Assembly: GCA_036898135.1 (NCBI GenBank)
Contig: CM072520.1
Span: forward strand, 1-64,000
DNA from: Oncomelania hupensis
Taxonomy: Eukaryota > Mollusca > Gastropoda > Littorinimorpha > Pomatiopsidae
Direction: 5' to 3'
Length of the DNA: 64,000 nucleotides
Made by a program: the position numbers and the translations under genes. Below are positions 11,681 to 25,204 of this stretch, piece after piece. Positions within the stretch are counted from its first letter, which is position 1. Every line of letters begins with the position of its first letter. The notes beneath the pieces are model-generated. The model did not search any database. It was not told the DNA's origin and was given only the letters and a program-made list of their open reading frames with translations.

Positions 11681-12785
11681 AAAGCAATATGTTGGACTCG
11701 AAACTAGAAAAATATTTTTCTATGCACATTGTTTGTCTCATATAAATTATGTATCATCGATCTGGTGTATGGCGAGTGATAACATTTAAAAAGTTTGAAC
11801 TCTCTTCACCGACGAGCAGTTAAGCTTATTCACACTGACCCAACTTTGACTACTGTACAAAAAATGAAAACTTTGCAAATACTACCATTGGATAAGCAAT
11901 TTATTTACAACAAAGCAATGCTTATGTACAAAGTTCACACAAATCAATCACCTGAATACCTAAAGGTCCTTCTCTCTGCAGCCCCAAACAGTCGATCCAT
12001 CAGATCTAAAAGATATTTATTGCCCTTACCACACACTGATAAATTTAAATCCAGCTTTTCCTTTTCTGGACCTTCAATCTGGAACCTCCTCCCAACACAA
12101 ATCCAACAACAGACAACAGTTGGCAGTTTCAAAACAAAATTACGCTACCATTTATTCAATCAGATAAAATAAAACTAATATTATTAATGCTAAGTTGGTA
12201 ATTATGTCACAGCCTTAATTTTCATAACGTATATATTAAGTGTTATTTTTTCTATTAAAAAAATTCGTTTGTAATATAAACTGTATCAAAATTGCAAATG
12301 TAAAATTCATGTTATAATGTATATCATAAATGTGCATGTAAAAATCAAAATAGCTTCATATTGATTAATTTGTTTCCTAAATATGTAAATTTCTTGTTGT
12401 TGTGTACTTTGCTTTTAACTAATTGAACCTCTTAAATATGTAAATTTTTTGTTGTTGTGTACTTTGCTTTTAACTAATTGAACCTCTTAAGATTGTTTTA
12501 TTGTTATTATCTCCTAATAAGATTTCCTTTTAATGTTTCTAGCCGTGTATCATAGTAGTGGTGGTGGTATATATAGTTGTAGCAGTAATGGTGGTTGGGC
12601 TTTTGTCTTCTTGTACTTGTTGTAATAAAGTTTTTTATGTTTTTTTTTTAAATTTGGTTTTTAAATTTTATTTTATAATGGTATAATACATTTTGATGCT
12701 ATCTTTATCTTATTATAAAAGGTCTGACTGTAAGAATAGGTTCATGCCTAAAATCTTAACCTTTTAAAATAAAGTTCTGAAGTCT
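11681..12785 (+). pseudogene. LINE pol C-terminus and 3' UTR, second part
   Basis: This continues the LINE interrupted at 9660. From 11681 to about 12172 it encodes the post-RT region: YAHCLSHINY, then NSLHRRAVKLIHTDP, ILPLDKQFIYNKAMLMYKVH, and an end near SFKTKLRYHLF. This is the usual C-terminal region of APE-type LINEs after the thumb. About 600 bp of AT-rich 3' UTR follows. It includes a 55 bp tandem duplication at about 12378-12487 and ends in a TCTGAAG repeat running into a (CT)n tract near 12790. Confidence 0.85.
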
Positions 12786-12786
12786 G

Positions 12787-12789
<3 letters not shown>

Positions 12790-12853
<64 letters not shown>
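12790..12853. repeat. (CT)n microsatellite
   Basis: About 60 bases of uninterrupted CT lie directly after the LINE tail. This is consistent with a tail or target microsatellite. Confidence 0.95.
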
Positions 12854-12859
<6 letters not shown>

Positions 12860-13089
12860 AAAGTATGCTGTTTTCTTGCATCATAGGAGTACAAACTATA
12901 CTGAAGAATCCATGGTTGCATAAAGACAACACAGAGTTAAAACTGCTCACTGTGGACATGAAGCCAAAGCAGTACACGAAGTATACAATAACGAAGGGGC
13001 GCAACTACGTATAACCCCCGCTTGAAAAGGCTGCGGTTAGTTCCCATTGTCAATATGATCATTGTTTCTAGTGGTTATTAAACAGCGCT

Positions 13090-13230
13090 TTTCCACAACA
13101 AGGCGTTGGCCGATTCAGGGTCTAACTCAGGCTGCCCTAGATGTCCACTTCCAGCCTTTCCCAGAACAAGGCGCTGGCCGATACATTGTCTAACTCAAGC
13201 TGCCCTAGGTGCCCACTTGCTGCCTTTTGG
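13090..13230. repeat. Two tandem copies of a ~68 bp unit
   Basis: AACAAGGCGTTGGCCGAT at about 13097 and AACAAGGCGCTGGCCGAT at about 13165 start two units that share GTCTAACTCA and GCTGCCCTAG. The following sequence, to about 13480, has no recognisable gene. Confidence 0.8.
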
Positions 13231-13481
13231 CGCTTGGTCTGACGCCCAGACAACTGAGCACAATGCTGGACGACCAGACTTGGGAGAGAAGGGACCAAGT
13301 GCTGCTGAACGTATTTTGTGTTGGCGGCAGTCACCCGTAGAGGACACGAGCGTCAGGATCTTTTAAATCCTTGTCATGGAATGTGTGCGTGCACAGACTA
13401 TCCATCTGTGTACACTCTCTTATATGTAGGAGTAGGGGCGCAGTTTCTCGTGGTTATGTTATTAATGTTTCACCACACCGG

Positions 13482-13770
13482 GCCGTCTACCTATGTGGAA
13501 CCACAGACTGGGTCCGGGCCGTCTACCTATGTGGAACCACAGACTGGGTCCGGGCCGTCTACCTATGTGGAACCACAGACTGGGGCCGGGCCGTCTACCT
13601 ATGTGGAACCACAGACTGGGGCCGGGCCGTCTACCTATCTGGAACCACAGACTGGGGCCGGGCCGTCTACCTATGTGGAACCACAGACTGGGGCCGGGCC
13701 GTCTACCTATGTGAAACCACAAACGGTGGACGGACCGTCTACCTATCTGGAACCACCGACTGGGGGCTTA
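13482..13770. repeat. 36 bp minisatellite, about 8 copies
   Basis: The unit starts GGGCCGTCTACCTATGTGGA. Because 36 is a multiple of three, every frame is open across the array, giving 12-residue repeat peptides. The last two units are more diverged (ACGGTGGACGGACC). I treat the peptides as artefacts of the period. Confidence 0.95.
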
Positions 13771-13889
13771 ACTCTTTTTCCCATCACACCCTCTTCCAAT
13801 AAATATAAAATAAATGAATAAATAACATTAGATTAAAAGCAAGGTTTGCCACAAAGATCAATGATTACATCTACGTTTCAATGTAGAGA

Positions 13890-13932
13890 AAGATACATAC
13901 ACACACACACACATACACACACACACACATTA
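13890..13932. repeat. (CA)n microsatellite
   Basis: An interrupted run of ACAC/ATACAC of about 40 bases. Unrecognised unique sequence follows, to about 14035. Confidence 0.9.
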
Positions 13933-14037
13933 AATCGCATAGATCTTAAAGATCCTGACACTCATTCCCTAGATGAGGTAGTTGTCATGGCTTGAGAGAA
14001 TGCGCCCAAGGGTGCAAACGAGAAGTTCGGGCGGCTT

Positions 14038-15572
14038 GAGTTAGATCCTGTATAGACCAACGCCATGAGTTAGATCCTGTATAGACCAACGCCATGAGTT
14101 AGATCCTGTATAGACCGACGCTATGAGTTAGATCCTGTATAGACCAACGCCATGAGTTAGATCCTGTATAGACCAACGCCATGAGTTAGATCCTGTATAG
14201 ACCAACGCCATGAGTTAGATCCTGTATAGACCAACGCTATGAGTTAGATCCTGTATAGACCAACGCTATGAGTTAGATCCTGTATAGACCAACGCCATGA
14301 GTTAGATCCTGTATAGACCAACGCCATGAGTTAGATCCTGTATAGACCAACGCTATGAGTTAGATCTTGTATAGACCAACGCCATGAGTTAGATCCTGTA
14401 TAGACCAACGCCATGAGTTAGATCCTGTATTGACCAACGCTATGAGTTAGATTCTGTATAGACCAACGCCATGAGTTAGATCCTGTATAGACCAACGCCA
14501 TGAGTTAGATCCTGTATAGACCAACGCTATGTTAGATTCTGTATAGACCAACGCTATGAGTTAGATCCTGTATAGACCAACGCCATGAGTTAGGTCATGT
14601 ATAGATCAGTGCCATGAGTTAGATCCTGTATAGATCAGTGCCATGGGTTAGATCCTGTATAGATCAGTGCCATGAGTTAGATCCTGTATAGATCAGTGTC
14701 ATGAGTTAGATCCTGTATAGATCAATGCCATGAGTTAGATCCTGTATAGATCAGTGCCATGAGTTAGATCCTGTATAGATCAGTGTCATGAGTTAGATCA
14801 TGTATAGATCAGTGCCATGAGTTAGACCCTGTATAGATCAGTGTCATGAGTTAGATCATGTATAGATCAGTGTCATGAGTTAGATCATGCATAGATCGGT
14901 GTCATGAGTTAGATCCTGTATAGATCAGTGTCATGAGTTCGATCATGTATAGATCGGTGTCATGAGTTAATCCTGTATAGATCAGTGCCTTGAGTTAGAT
15001 CCTGTATAGATCAGTGTCATGAATTAGATCCTGTTTAGATCAGTGTCATGAGTTAGATCATGTATAGATCGGTGCCACGAGTTAGATCATGTATAGACCA
15101 GTGTCATGAGTTAGATCCTTTATAGATCAGTGTCATGAGTTAGATCCTGTAAAGATCAGTGTCATGAGTTAGATCATGTATAAATCAGTGCCATGAGTTA
15201 GATCATGTATAGATCAGTGCCATGAGTTAGATCCTGTATAGATCAGTGTCATGAATTAGATCCTGTATAGATCGGTGCCATGAGTTAGATCCTGTATAGA
15301 TCAGTGTCATGAGTTAGATCATGTATAGATCGGTGTCATTAGTTTATCCTGTATATATCAGTGCCTTGAGTTAGATCCTGTATAGATCAGTGTCATGAGT
15401 TAGATCCTGTATAGATCTGTGTCATGAGTTAGATCATGTATAGATCGGTGCCATGAGTTAGATCATGTATAGATCAGTACCCTGAGTTAAATCTTGTATA
15501 GACAAGCGTCATGAGTTAAATCCTGTATATATCGGTGCCTTGAGTTAGATCCTGTATAGATCAGCGCCTCGA
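14038..15572. repeat. 29 bp minisatellite, about 52 copies, two subfamilies
   Basis: The unit starts ATGAGTTAGATCCTGTATAG. The first third (to about 14600) mostly ends ACCAACGCC, and the rest ends ATCAGTGCC or ATCAGTGTC. The switch is abrupt, near 14605, which points to two expansions of related units rather than uniform drift. It has no open coding sense. Confidence 0.95.
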
Positions 15573-15655
15573 GCAGCTGTTGAGCTGGAGAAGCGCTGCT
15601 TGAGAAAGATTATAAATACATAAATAAAATACGTACCCACTTTTGTAACAATGTT

Positions 15656-16556
15656 GTTGACGGAGATGAAGATAATGGTAGATGATGACGGAGATAAAGA
15701 TGATGGTAGATGATGACGGAGATAAAGATGATGGTAGATGTTGACGGAGATAAAGATGATGGTAGATGATGACGGAGATAAAGATGGTGGTAGATGTTGA
15801 CGGAGATAAAGATAATGTTAGATGATGACGGAGATAAAGATGATGGTAGATGATGACGGGAATAAAGATGATGGTAGATGATGACGGAGATAAAGATGAT
15901 GGTAGATGATGACGGAGATAAAGATGATGGTAGATGATGACGGAGATAAAGATGATGTTAGATGATGACGGAGATAAAGATGATGGTAGATGATGACGGA
16001 GATAAAGATCATGTTAGATGACGACGGAGATAAAGATGATGTTAGATTATGATGGTAGATGATGACGGAGATAAAGACGATGGTAGATGATGACGGAGAT
16101 AAAGATGATGGTAGATGATGACGGAGATAAAGATCATGTTAGATGACGACGGAGATAAAGATGATGGTAGATGATGATGGTAGATGATGACGGAGATAAA
16201 GACGATGGTAGATGATGACGGAGATAAAGATGATGGTAGATCATGACGGAGATAAAGATGACGGTAGATGATGACGGAGATAAAGATGATGTTAGATGAT
16301 GACGGAGATAAAGATGATGTTAGATAATGACGGAGATAAAGATGATGTTAGATGATGACGGAGATAAAGATGATGTTAGATAATGACGGAGATAAAGATG
16401 ATGTTAGATGATGACGGAGATAAAGATGATGGTAGATGATGACGGAGATAAAGATGATGGTAGATGATGACGGAGATAAAGACGATGGTAGATGATGACG
16501 GAGATAAAGATGATGGTAGATGATGACGGAGATAAAGATGATGGTAGATGATGACG
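15656..16556. repeat. 28 bp minisatellite, about 32 copies
   Basis: The unit is built from GATGATGACGGAGATAAA plus GATGATGGTA, with GTTA variants and a few shortened units. Three units make 84 bases, so minus-strand frames stay open across long parts. Those peptides are spurious. Confidence 0.95.
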
Positions 16557-16599
16557 AGGAGGAGGAAGAGTACAAGAAGAAGAAAAAGACAAGGAGAGT

Positions 16600-17240
16600 G
16601 AATGATGGTGATGGCCGTGTGCACGGTATAATGGTGTGATGGCGGTGTGCGTGGTACAATGGTGTGGTGGTGGTGTGCGTGGTACAATGGTGTGATGGAA
16701 TCTTAGTTCAACATCGATGATGATGACGACGTGTGCATGGTATAATGGTGTGATGGAATCTTAGGTCAACAACGATGATGACGACGACGTGTGCATGGTA
16801 CAATGGTGTGATGGAATCTTAGGTCAACAACGATGATGATGACGACGTGTGCATGATATAATGGTGTGATGGAATCTTAGGTCAACAACGATGATGACGA
16901 CGACGTGTGCATGGTACAATGGTGTGATGGAATCTTAGGTCAACAACGATGATGACGACGACGTGTGCATGGTATAATGGTGTGATGGAATCTTAGGTCA
17001 ACAACGATGATGACGACGACGTGTGCATGGTACAATGGTGTGATGGAATCTTAGGTCAACAACGATGATGATGACGACGTGTGCATGATATAATGGTGTG
17101 ATGGAATCTTAGGTCAACAACGATGATGACGACGACGTGTGCATGGTACAATGGTGTGATGGAATCTTAGGTCAACAACGATGATGACGACGACGTGTGC
17201 ATGGTATAATGGTGTGATGGAATCTTAGGTGAACAACGAT
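16600..17240. repeat. 58 bp satellite block, copy A
   Basis: The unit contains GTGTGCATGGTATAATGGTG, TGATGGAATCTTAGGTCAAC and a GATGATGACGACGAC tail. There are about ten units, preceded by shorter degenerate pieces from 16600. The same unit makes up 27772-28460, so it marks the start of both copies of the large duplication. The next 230 bp (17241-17470) is unique sequence shared with 28461-28683. Confidence 0.95.
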
Positions 17241-17470
17241 GATGATGACCACGCTGACGTCGATGATAATGACGATACTTACAATGCGATCAAAGTCAGC
17301 CAGACAGTATTTAGCTGTTGGGTTTACAGTGTACAGAAGAAATGTGCTGGCCGTTCCTTATTTGGAGGGACCCTCGGGATAAGACGCGCTGTGCAAGACG
17401 TGTTACCTCCGAGCTCTCCCCGATAAAGAAGACCCGACACCCGCAATGATTTAAGACACTAATGGCAGTG

Positions 17471-19596
<2,126 letters not shown>

Positions 19597-19602
19597 GCAG
19601 TG

Positions 19603-20170
19603 GGTGACAGGCTAGCGTGCCGTCACCATGGAAACGCAAAAGTCAACACGGGCACGAAGAGGCTCTGCCGGGCACGGAGCATTGGACACGTGACACGTGC
19701 ACGCCCTGAGACATGGTAGCGCAGAGCCCGCATAAGATGGGTTTACAATTGTAATTATTCTGATATATCGACGGTCATTACTTTTGTTGTTGTTGATTTG
19801 TTTTTTGTAATATAGCTTGTTAGGAAAAAAAGTTTACAACGAGACGTTGTTGGTAGGATAATTTGTGTGGAAAGTGTTATTAAGATGTTTGAAGGCACTG
19901 TGTCGGGCACAAATATTTTGACAATCTACTTCATGCGCTGTGCTCCACTCTTCTCCAACACCCCCACCACCGTCATCTACTTATACCTTCATTGCCCGAC
20001 TGCTGCCGTAGACATGAGGATGATGTTGGATTATATTTATCAATGCACACAGTTGTGGTCCTGTAGGCGTGACATAACCTACAACTTTCTGGTTTGGAAC
20101 GTGGAACATCAGAAGAAGAAAAACAAGAAGTTGAGCATGAGAAGAAGACGATGAGCACGAAGAAGAAGAA
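19603..20170. other. Duplicated unique block, no gene recognised (copy A)
   Basis: GTGCCGTCACCATGGAAACG and the sequence after it match 28690-29280 in copy B at high identity. A frame near 19867-20154 looks protein-like in places, but the copy-B version shows no conserved intact frame. I see no gene. Confidence 0.6.
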
Positions 20171-20180
20171 GACGATTATG

Positions 20181-20400
20181 GGGTGGCCTCATGGCGCAGT
20201 GGATAAGTCGCCGGTTTCCTATGTTGAAGGTCGCGGGTTCGATTCCCGCAAGGGGCGAACTTGTGTGACTTAGGTACGAGACTATTGAGGTCACCGAGGG
20301 TTTTCTCCGGGCACTCCGGTTTCCTCCCTCCCTTCAATAATGATACAGGACGCAGTCAGTATAAAACTTTTAAAAATAAAAATTCGATTTTCTTTCCGTC
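20181..20400 (+). mobile_element. tRNA-derived SINE, copy A
   Basis: The head looks like a tRNA. It has an A box, TGGCGCAGTGGATAAG, from 20192 and a B box, GGTTCGATTCC, at 20236-20246, inside a GCGGG...CCCGC stem. These are the internal RNA polymerase III promoter elements. The body follows with GGTTTTCTCCGGGCACTCCG and ends in an A/T-rich stretch near 20380. The anticodon arm is degenerate and body sequence follows the head directly, so this is a SINE and not a tRNA gene. The head is closest in feel to an Arg-type tRNA, but that is tentative. Confidence 0.85.
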
Positions 20401-20714
20401 TTCCAATAGCGATCTCCCTGCCTTCACACCACCTGTTTGAGTGATGGATGTGTATTTGTTGTGTCTGTATGTGAGGGTGGATGAGACAGGTGACTTAGGT
20501 ACGAGACTATTGAGGTCACCGAGGGTTTTCTCCGGGCACTCCGGTTTCCTCCCTCCATTCAATAATGATACAGGACGCAGTCAGTATAAAACTTTTAAAA
20601 ATAAAAATTCGATTTTCTTTCCGTCTTCCAATAGCGATCTCCATGCCTTCACACCACCTGTTTGAGTGATGGATGTGTATTTGTTGTGTGTGTATGTGAG
20701 GGTGGATGAGACAG
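20265..20714. repeat. 225 bp tandem duplication of the SINE body and flank
   Basis: GTGACTTAGGTACGAGACTA begins at 20265 and again at 20490, and both units run to GGATGAGACAG. Copy B has the segment only once (about 29377-29592), so the duplication arose after A and B separated. Confidence 0.92.
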
Positions 20715-20789
20715 GTGAGCGTGTATGTTGGTACAGATCGCCACGCTTTGAGCTTGATTGATTTGGGGAAAGGCGCGTATATTGCATCC

Positions 20790-20828
20790 AATATTCTTCT
20801 TCTTCTTCTTCTTCTTCTTCTTCTTCTT

Positions 20829-20859
<31 letters not shown>

Positions 20860-20864
20860 TTATA

Positions 20865-20923
<59 letters not shown>

Positions 20924-21053
20924 GATGATGATGATGATGGAGAAGAAGAAGAAGAAGATATTATATTATATGATGATGATGATGATGATGATGATGATGC
21001 TGATGGAGAAGAAGAAGAAGAAGAAGAAGAAGAAGAAGAAGAAATGATATTAT

Positions 21054-21089
<36 letters not shown>

Positions 21090-21133
21090 AAGAAGAAGAA
21101 GAAGAAGAAGAAGAAGAAGAAGAAGAAATTATA

Positions 21134-21191
<58 letters not shown>

Positions 21192-21266
21192 TAGTGATGA
21201 AAAAGAAGGAGAAGAAGAAGAAGAAGAAGAAGAAGAAGAAGAAGAAGAAGAAGAAGAAGAAGAAGA
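20790..21266. repeat. Triplet repeat tract (TTC, TTA, GAT, GAA) in copy A
   Basis: Long runs of TTC, then TTA/ATT, then alternating GAT and GAA blocks. The copy-B counterpart is 29669-29888. Long open frames of homopolymeric amino acids here are not genes. Confidence 0.95.
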
Positions 21267-22140
21267 ACTTGGGTCTCCTATCTCACCGGTTAGAACCGAC
21301 CAAGGGAAAATTAAGAAAATGTTACCAGCCCTGTCCAATGGGTAATTTCTTCATGACAAAGTCTCCATTTACCCCAAACTCAAACCGTAACACTCTCTGT
21401 CCATAAAACATCTTCTTTGCTAGTTTTCGTGGGAAGCTGAACTGGACCTTTACCCCAAATCCATAGCTCGTGCCAAATAAACGTCCATAGTTTGGTTTGT
21501 ATCACTGGCTCTAGCGCCCAGACGAACGGTGGGTATAGGAGGAGAACTTTGGCAGTTGACATTTGTTATTTCGACATCGCGTGAAAACACACAGCTTGTC
21601 AAAGGTCAAAGGTTAGCTCCAATCCCAACTGACCCTAAGGACACTGTCATGTACAAAGCACCGAACAAAGTTATTTGAAATCACACAGGGAATATCAGAC
21701 ACCCGATTTTGCATGCGTAAGAGTTTAATCTACGGTAAAATGGATAATTATGTTATTTTGAGTACTTCAAAATTGAGAAATGACACATAAAAGTGCGCCT
21801 TAGATCTAGGTAAAAATTGCAGCGGGAAAAATATCTGATAAAAATAATGCCTGATTCACGCTCAGAATGATATGAGTTTGCTTTGCTCTCTCTCTCTCCC
21901 CCAAAACGATTTCGCTGGAGACATTCGCTTCGTGTCAAACGAACAAATTTAACTTTGAAATACACCAGAACGATCTCTATGTTACAAAGCGTTCTCAGCT
22001 CACGCACTAGTTTTCAAACCTGTAGGCCTAACTAGCTCCAACTATTTGTTGAAGAAAGAACAAATGTTACTAACGTCAGTCAAGGTGAGGATCCAATACA
22101 CAATGCACCGTGAAGCAGTTTAACAACACCACTGTGACCC
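21267..22140. other. Shared unique block with no gene recognised (copy A)
   Basis: This matches 29889-30490 and 32943-33165 in copy B. The site GGAGACATTCGCTTCG near 21911 is intact here and is the empty site for the LTR inserted in copy B at 30730. Confidence 0.7.
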
Positions 22141-22330
22141 TTGTTTACCATCTTCACTACTTTACACATTGCTGAAAATAATAATCATCATCACCTTTGT
22201 TTACCATCTTGACTACTTTAGGCCAATCACATTGTGGAAAATAATAATCATCATCACCTTTGTTTACCATCTTCACTACTTTAAGCAAATCCCATTGCAC
22301 AAAATGATCATCATCATCACCACCGTTATC
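22140..22330. repeat. 63 bp minisatellite, about 3 units (copy A)
   Basis: The unit starts CCTTTGTTTACCATCTTGAC and ends ATAATAATCATCATCA. Copy B has about four units at 33165-33420. Confidence 0.9.
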
Positions 22331-22797
22331 AACTCTGTCGTCGTCATAATCATCAAAGTGGAGAGTGGGCGTTGAGATGGAGTGTGGATTACACTTGGAT
22401 TGAATGTTTAATAGAATAACAACCCGGCCTGGATATTTACAACGTGTGTTCAATATTCAGTAACATAACACTGGTCATAAATCAAGCACATCATTGGTAT
22501 CGCTATCGAGGTGCAGCGTTATTATTTACGAGTGTAGAGAAACATGACTAGTTCCTATGGCTGTAAACTTCATCTGACATTGTGAATATAGTTAATAAGG
22601 TGATCATATATTACTTAACAACACATTCAAACAATTACGCCTTCCTTGTTGATTTGTGTGGCCTACAATTTACGAGCACTGAAGTACGATAATTTGGTTC
22701 AGTACACGAACAAAGCTAACATAAGAATATAATAGTGAACAAACGTTTATCTGCAGACTGTTAGCGCAAATATGCGGGTGTAGAATGAATAGTATAG

Positions 22798-22965
22798 TCA
22801 CACATACACACACATTAATACACCCATACACACATAAATACACATTCACAAACACATATACATAATAAATACATTCACACAAATTCACACACACACATAC
22901 ATGCACACACACATGCATACATACACATACATACATACATACATAAATACATACATACATACATA
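22798..22965. repeat. (CA)n / (ACAT)n microsatellite, left half of a split tract
   Basis: This is the continuous tract of copy B (34035-34210), here interrupted by a LINE and resumed at 25205. It grades from ACACAC into ACATACAT. Confidence 0.9.
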
Positions 22966-25204
22966 TCTAGTACTTTATTGCCAAATCCGTACAAAGAACA
23001 GAAGTGCAATGCGTGATTCAAACAATACAATAGCAAATACATCACTGGGCAGCAACCATCAGGACATCTCCGAACACCACGGCAACAGCGCGGAGCACAG
23101 ACCTCATAGCCCATGCCAAAACATGGAGAAACACAACAAACACACACATACCTACCCACCCACCTAAACCCACCCTTTCCTACCTACTCACACACATACA
23201 TACAACACAAATGAACAAATACAATAATAAATACAATATTCTTATCCCATCCTCATCACACATACAGCAGAGAGTCAGTATACGTGTGTTGGTTTTATTT
23301 TTGTATTATTATTTTTTTTAAAGTACTTATACATTTCACGTTGCTGTCACATTAATCCAATCCTCTTTATATTGATCTGGTTGTTTATTGCCTCTGACAC
23401 ATGAAATTCCTTCGAGCCCACACCCTCCTTGACCCAATCATCACTGACATACTGAGGTATTTGGCCAGCCCTTTACTCTGTCCCCTTGATAGTCCCAATA
23501 GGCGTAGGCCTGGCACTACACGCCTATGAACAGACCCTAGTGAGCCTATCACCAGCACAATGACTTTTGTTCTAAAGCCAGCATCGTTCATGAGGAGGCA
23601 TAGCGGCATGTACTTATGGAACTTAGTCTGGTAGCATTGCTCTATGAAAGGGTCAAAGGGATTGGCCAACTCCACAATGAATGCTATCGAGTTTCTGTGG
23701 TTGATGAGACATAAATCGGGTCTGCTGTTGTCCACGTATGTGGCTCCATCAAGAGCTACAGGCTGGTTCTCGAACATGGCCACGTGTTCAGTGACAACAG
23801 TTTTTTCCAGTTCCTTCCTCACCAGTTCCACACATCTATCATGCCGCTCTATGTATAAGCCTCGCAGACTACGGCAGCAGTTCAAGGCATGGGAGTTAGT
23901 GTCCCACCGAAAGCTGCACAGTGAACATGCCTGCCCATACTCTTCTGGGTAGTAGGTACTTTTGACTACGTTGGTTTCCAATAGCTGCAATCTGCCTTTG
24001 GCGATAAACCTGGTGAGGTGGTCGTTGACACTGCCGTTAGTCAGATGGCCCACAGAGCAAGCCATGTCAGTGAAACGCACCGCCTCTCTCTGAAGCCTGC
24101 CCTGTCGATGAAGACCATTCCAGTGTTGCAGGTCCTTGTTCACCTCCAGTCGCTTGATGGCAGAGTACAGCTCTCGGTGGTTCACATAGCGTGTCCGTAT
24201 GTCGCCCTCCCCAGCGGACGGCAAATTCACGCCGTATGAGTCGCTGTGCTCGTCATAGTCGAGATCGCCGTTAAGACGCGTGCAGAGCTCAAGTAGCTCC
24301 ACCCACGTCGACCTTGCCCAGCACACCCGGCTCTTCTTCTCCAGTCCTCGCCTCTCGTTCAGCTTATAGCCGCCGAAGTTGTCTTCACCAGCCTCGGCCA
24401 GTGGCACCTTCCGCTTCTGCATGTGGAGCTTGAGATTCTGGCGGGCGGCATGTTGAACGTGGTGGTCGTCGCTATTGAGGGTGGACAGTAGGAACGCGAC
24501 GCGCTTAGCATGGTACATCGTGCTAGGTTTGAGCAAGCCCAGCCCACCTTGACTTCTAGGGCCGAAGATCTGCGCCCGTGTAGATGATGAGTTTAGCTTC
24601 AGCAGTTCCCTAACAAAGTTCACTATGAGGTCCTCGAGATCTTTCAAAAGCTTTTCTGTAAACGTGAGGTTACTGAAGAAAAAGTTCAATTTAGATGCCG
24701 CCATCACATTCACTGCCTCGATCTTCTTGTTAATTGGTAGGGGTGAGATGGAGATGTGATCAATAGCCGCGCTGAATTCCTCTCTGGCATATTCCGCCTG
24801 TCCACTTGCCGCTGTCCCGGTCAGGTTGAGTTGGAAGCCCAGGTAGGTATATGATGCTTCCCTGCCGAATTTGGGGATGGTCGCGTCTTGTACTGTTAGC
24901 TCCAGCTGCGTCGTGCGATCCCTGGCGGCCCAACCGGCACCTGAACGCTGGCCGTGTATCGTTGCGCACTTCTGGGGCTTGACCTGCATGCCGGTATAGT
25001 CCATGAACATCTCCGTTTTCTCCATCATATTGCGGATATCCTCTTCTTTGTAGGCTGTGGCACACACGTCGTCCATGTAGGCCTGACATGGGGTGGGTAG
25101 TGTGTCTGCTGCAAACGGCTGTTCCATCCAACGTAGCCAGGGATCTAGAGCTTGAATGAAGGCGATTGCTGACCATGGGCAGCCCTGGATAATACCGCGA
25201 TGCC
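22966..25204 (-). mobile_element. 5'-truncated R2-group (restriction-like endonuclease) LINE in a microsatellite
   Basis: On the minus strand the insert starts in the RT domain at about 25204 and ends GGCAATAAAGTACTAGAT at about 22966, running straight into (ATGT)n. Copy B has the uninterrupted ACAT tract, so both ends are well defined. The roughly 415 bp 3' UTR has no poly(A) tail; the tail is the microsatellite. An end inside a matching microsatellite suggests target preference, though a chance insertion is possible. Confidence 0.85.
23385..25199 (-). CDS. RT-zinc finger-RLE polyprotein, N-terminally truncated
   Basis: About 604 codons are open. Residue numbers here count from 25220 and include a few codons of microsatellite. 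GIIQGCPWSAI at about 9-19 is RT motif 4. YMDD at about 48-51 is the catalytic core. The thumb follows. A zinc knuckle of the form CSLC-x8-H-x4-C is at about 420-437. A restriction-like endonuclease follows, with RPDLCLI and FIVELANPF at about 500-525, matching the PD-(D/E)xK signature used for target nicking in R2, R4, NeSL and related clades. The first half of RT and any N-terminal DNA-binding fingers are missing, so it cannot work alone. The frame is otherwise undamaged, which suggests a recent insertion. The clade is not resolved. Confidence 0.87.
   Translation of the reverse strand, partial: RGIIQGCPWSAIAFIQALDPWLRWMEQPFAADTLPTPCQAYMDDVCATAYKEEDIRNMMEKTEMFMDYTGMQVKPQKCATIHGQRSGAGWAARDRTTQLELTVQDATIPKFGREASYTYLGFQLNLTGTAASGQAEYAREEFSAAIDHISISPLPINKKIEAVNVMAASKLNFFFSNLTFTEKLLKDLEDLIVNFVRELLKLNSSSTRAQIFGPRSQGGLGLLKPSTMYHAKRVAFLLSTLNSDDHHVQHAARQNLKLHMQKRKVPLAEAGEDNFGGYKLNERRGLEKKSRVCWARSTWVELLELCTRLNGDLDYDEHSDSYGVNLPSAGEGDIRTRYVNHRELYSAIKRLEVNKDLQHWNGLHRQGRLQREAVRFTDMACSVGHLTNGSVNDHLTRFIAKGRLQLLETNVVKSTYYPEEYGQACSLCSFRWDTNSHALNCCRSLRGLYIERHDRCVELVRKELEKTVVTEHVAMFENQPVALDGATYVDNSRPDLCLINHRNSIAFIVELANPFDPFIEQCYQTKFHKYMPLCLLMNDAGFRTKVIVLVIGSLGSVHRRVVPGLRLLGLSRGQSKGLAKYLSMSVMIGSRRVWARRNFMCQRQ

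Noticed and set aside
13318..13821. Protein with 12-residue GPSTYVEPQTGS-type repeats
   Set aside because: The 36 bp period leaves every frame open, so coding cannot be inferred; no start context or flanking exon supports it.
15818..16687. Minus-strand His/Leu/Ser-rich repeat proteins
   Set aside because: Products of the 28 bp minisatellite; 84 bp superperiod keeps frames open.
20183..20260. tRNA gene (also 29290-29365)
   Set aside because: A and B boxes are present, but the anticodon arm is degenerate and SINE body sequence follows directly.
20706..21406. Long open frames of poly-Leu, poly-Ile, poly-Asp and poly-Lys
   Set aside because: They come entirely from TTC, ATT, GAT and GAA triplet runs, which keep frames open on both strands.
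22157..22453. Repeated GDDDYYF peptide on the minus strand (also 33152-33499)
   Set aside because: Arises from the 63 bp minisatellite with CATCATCA; not conserved as a gene between the two copies beyond the repeat.
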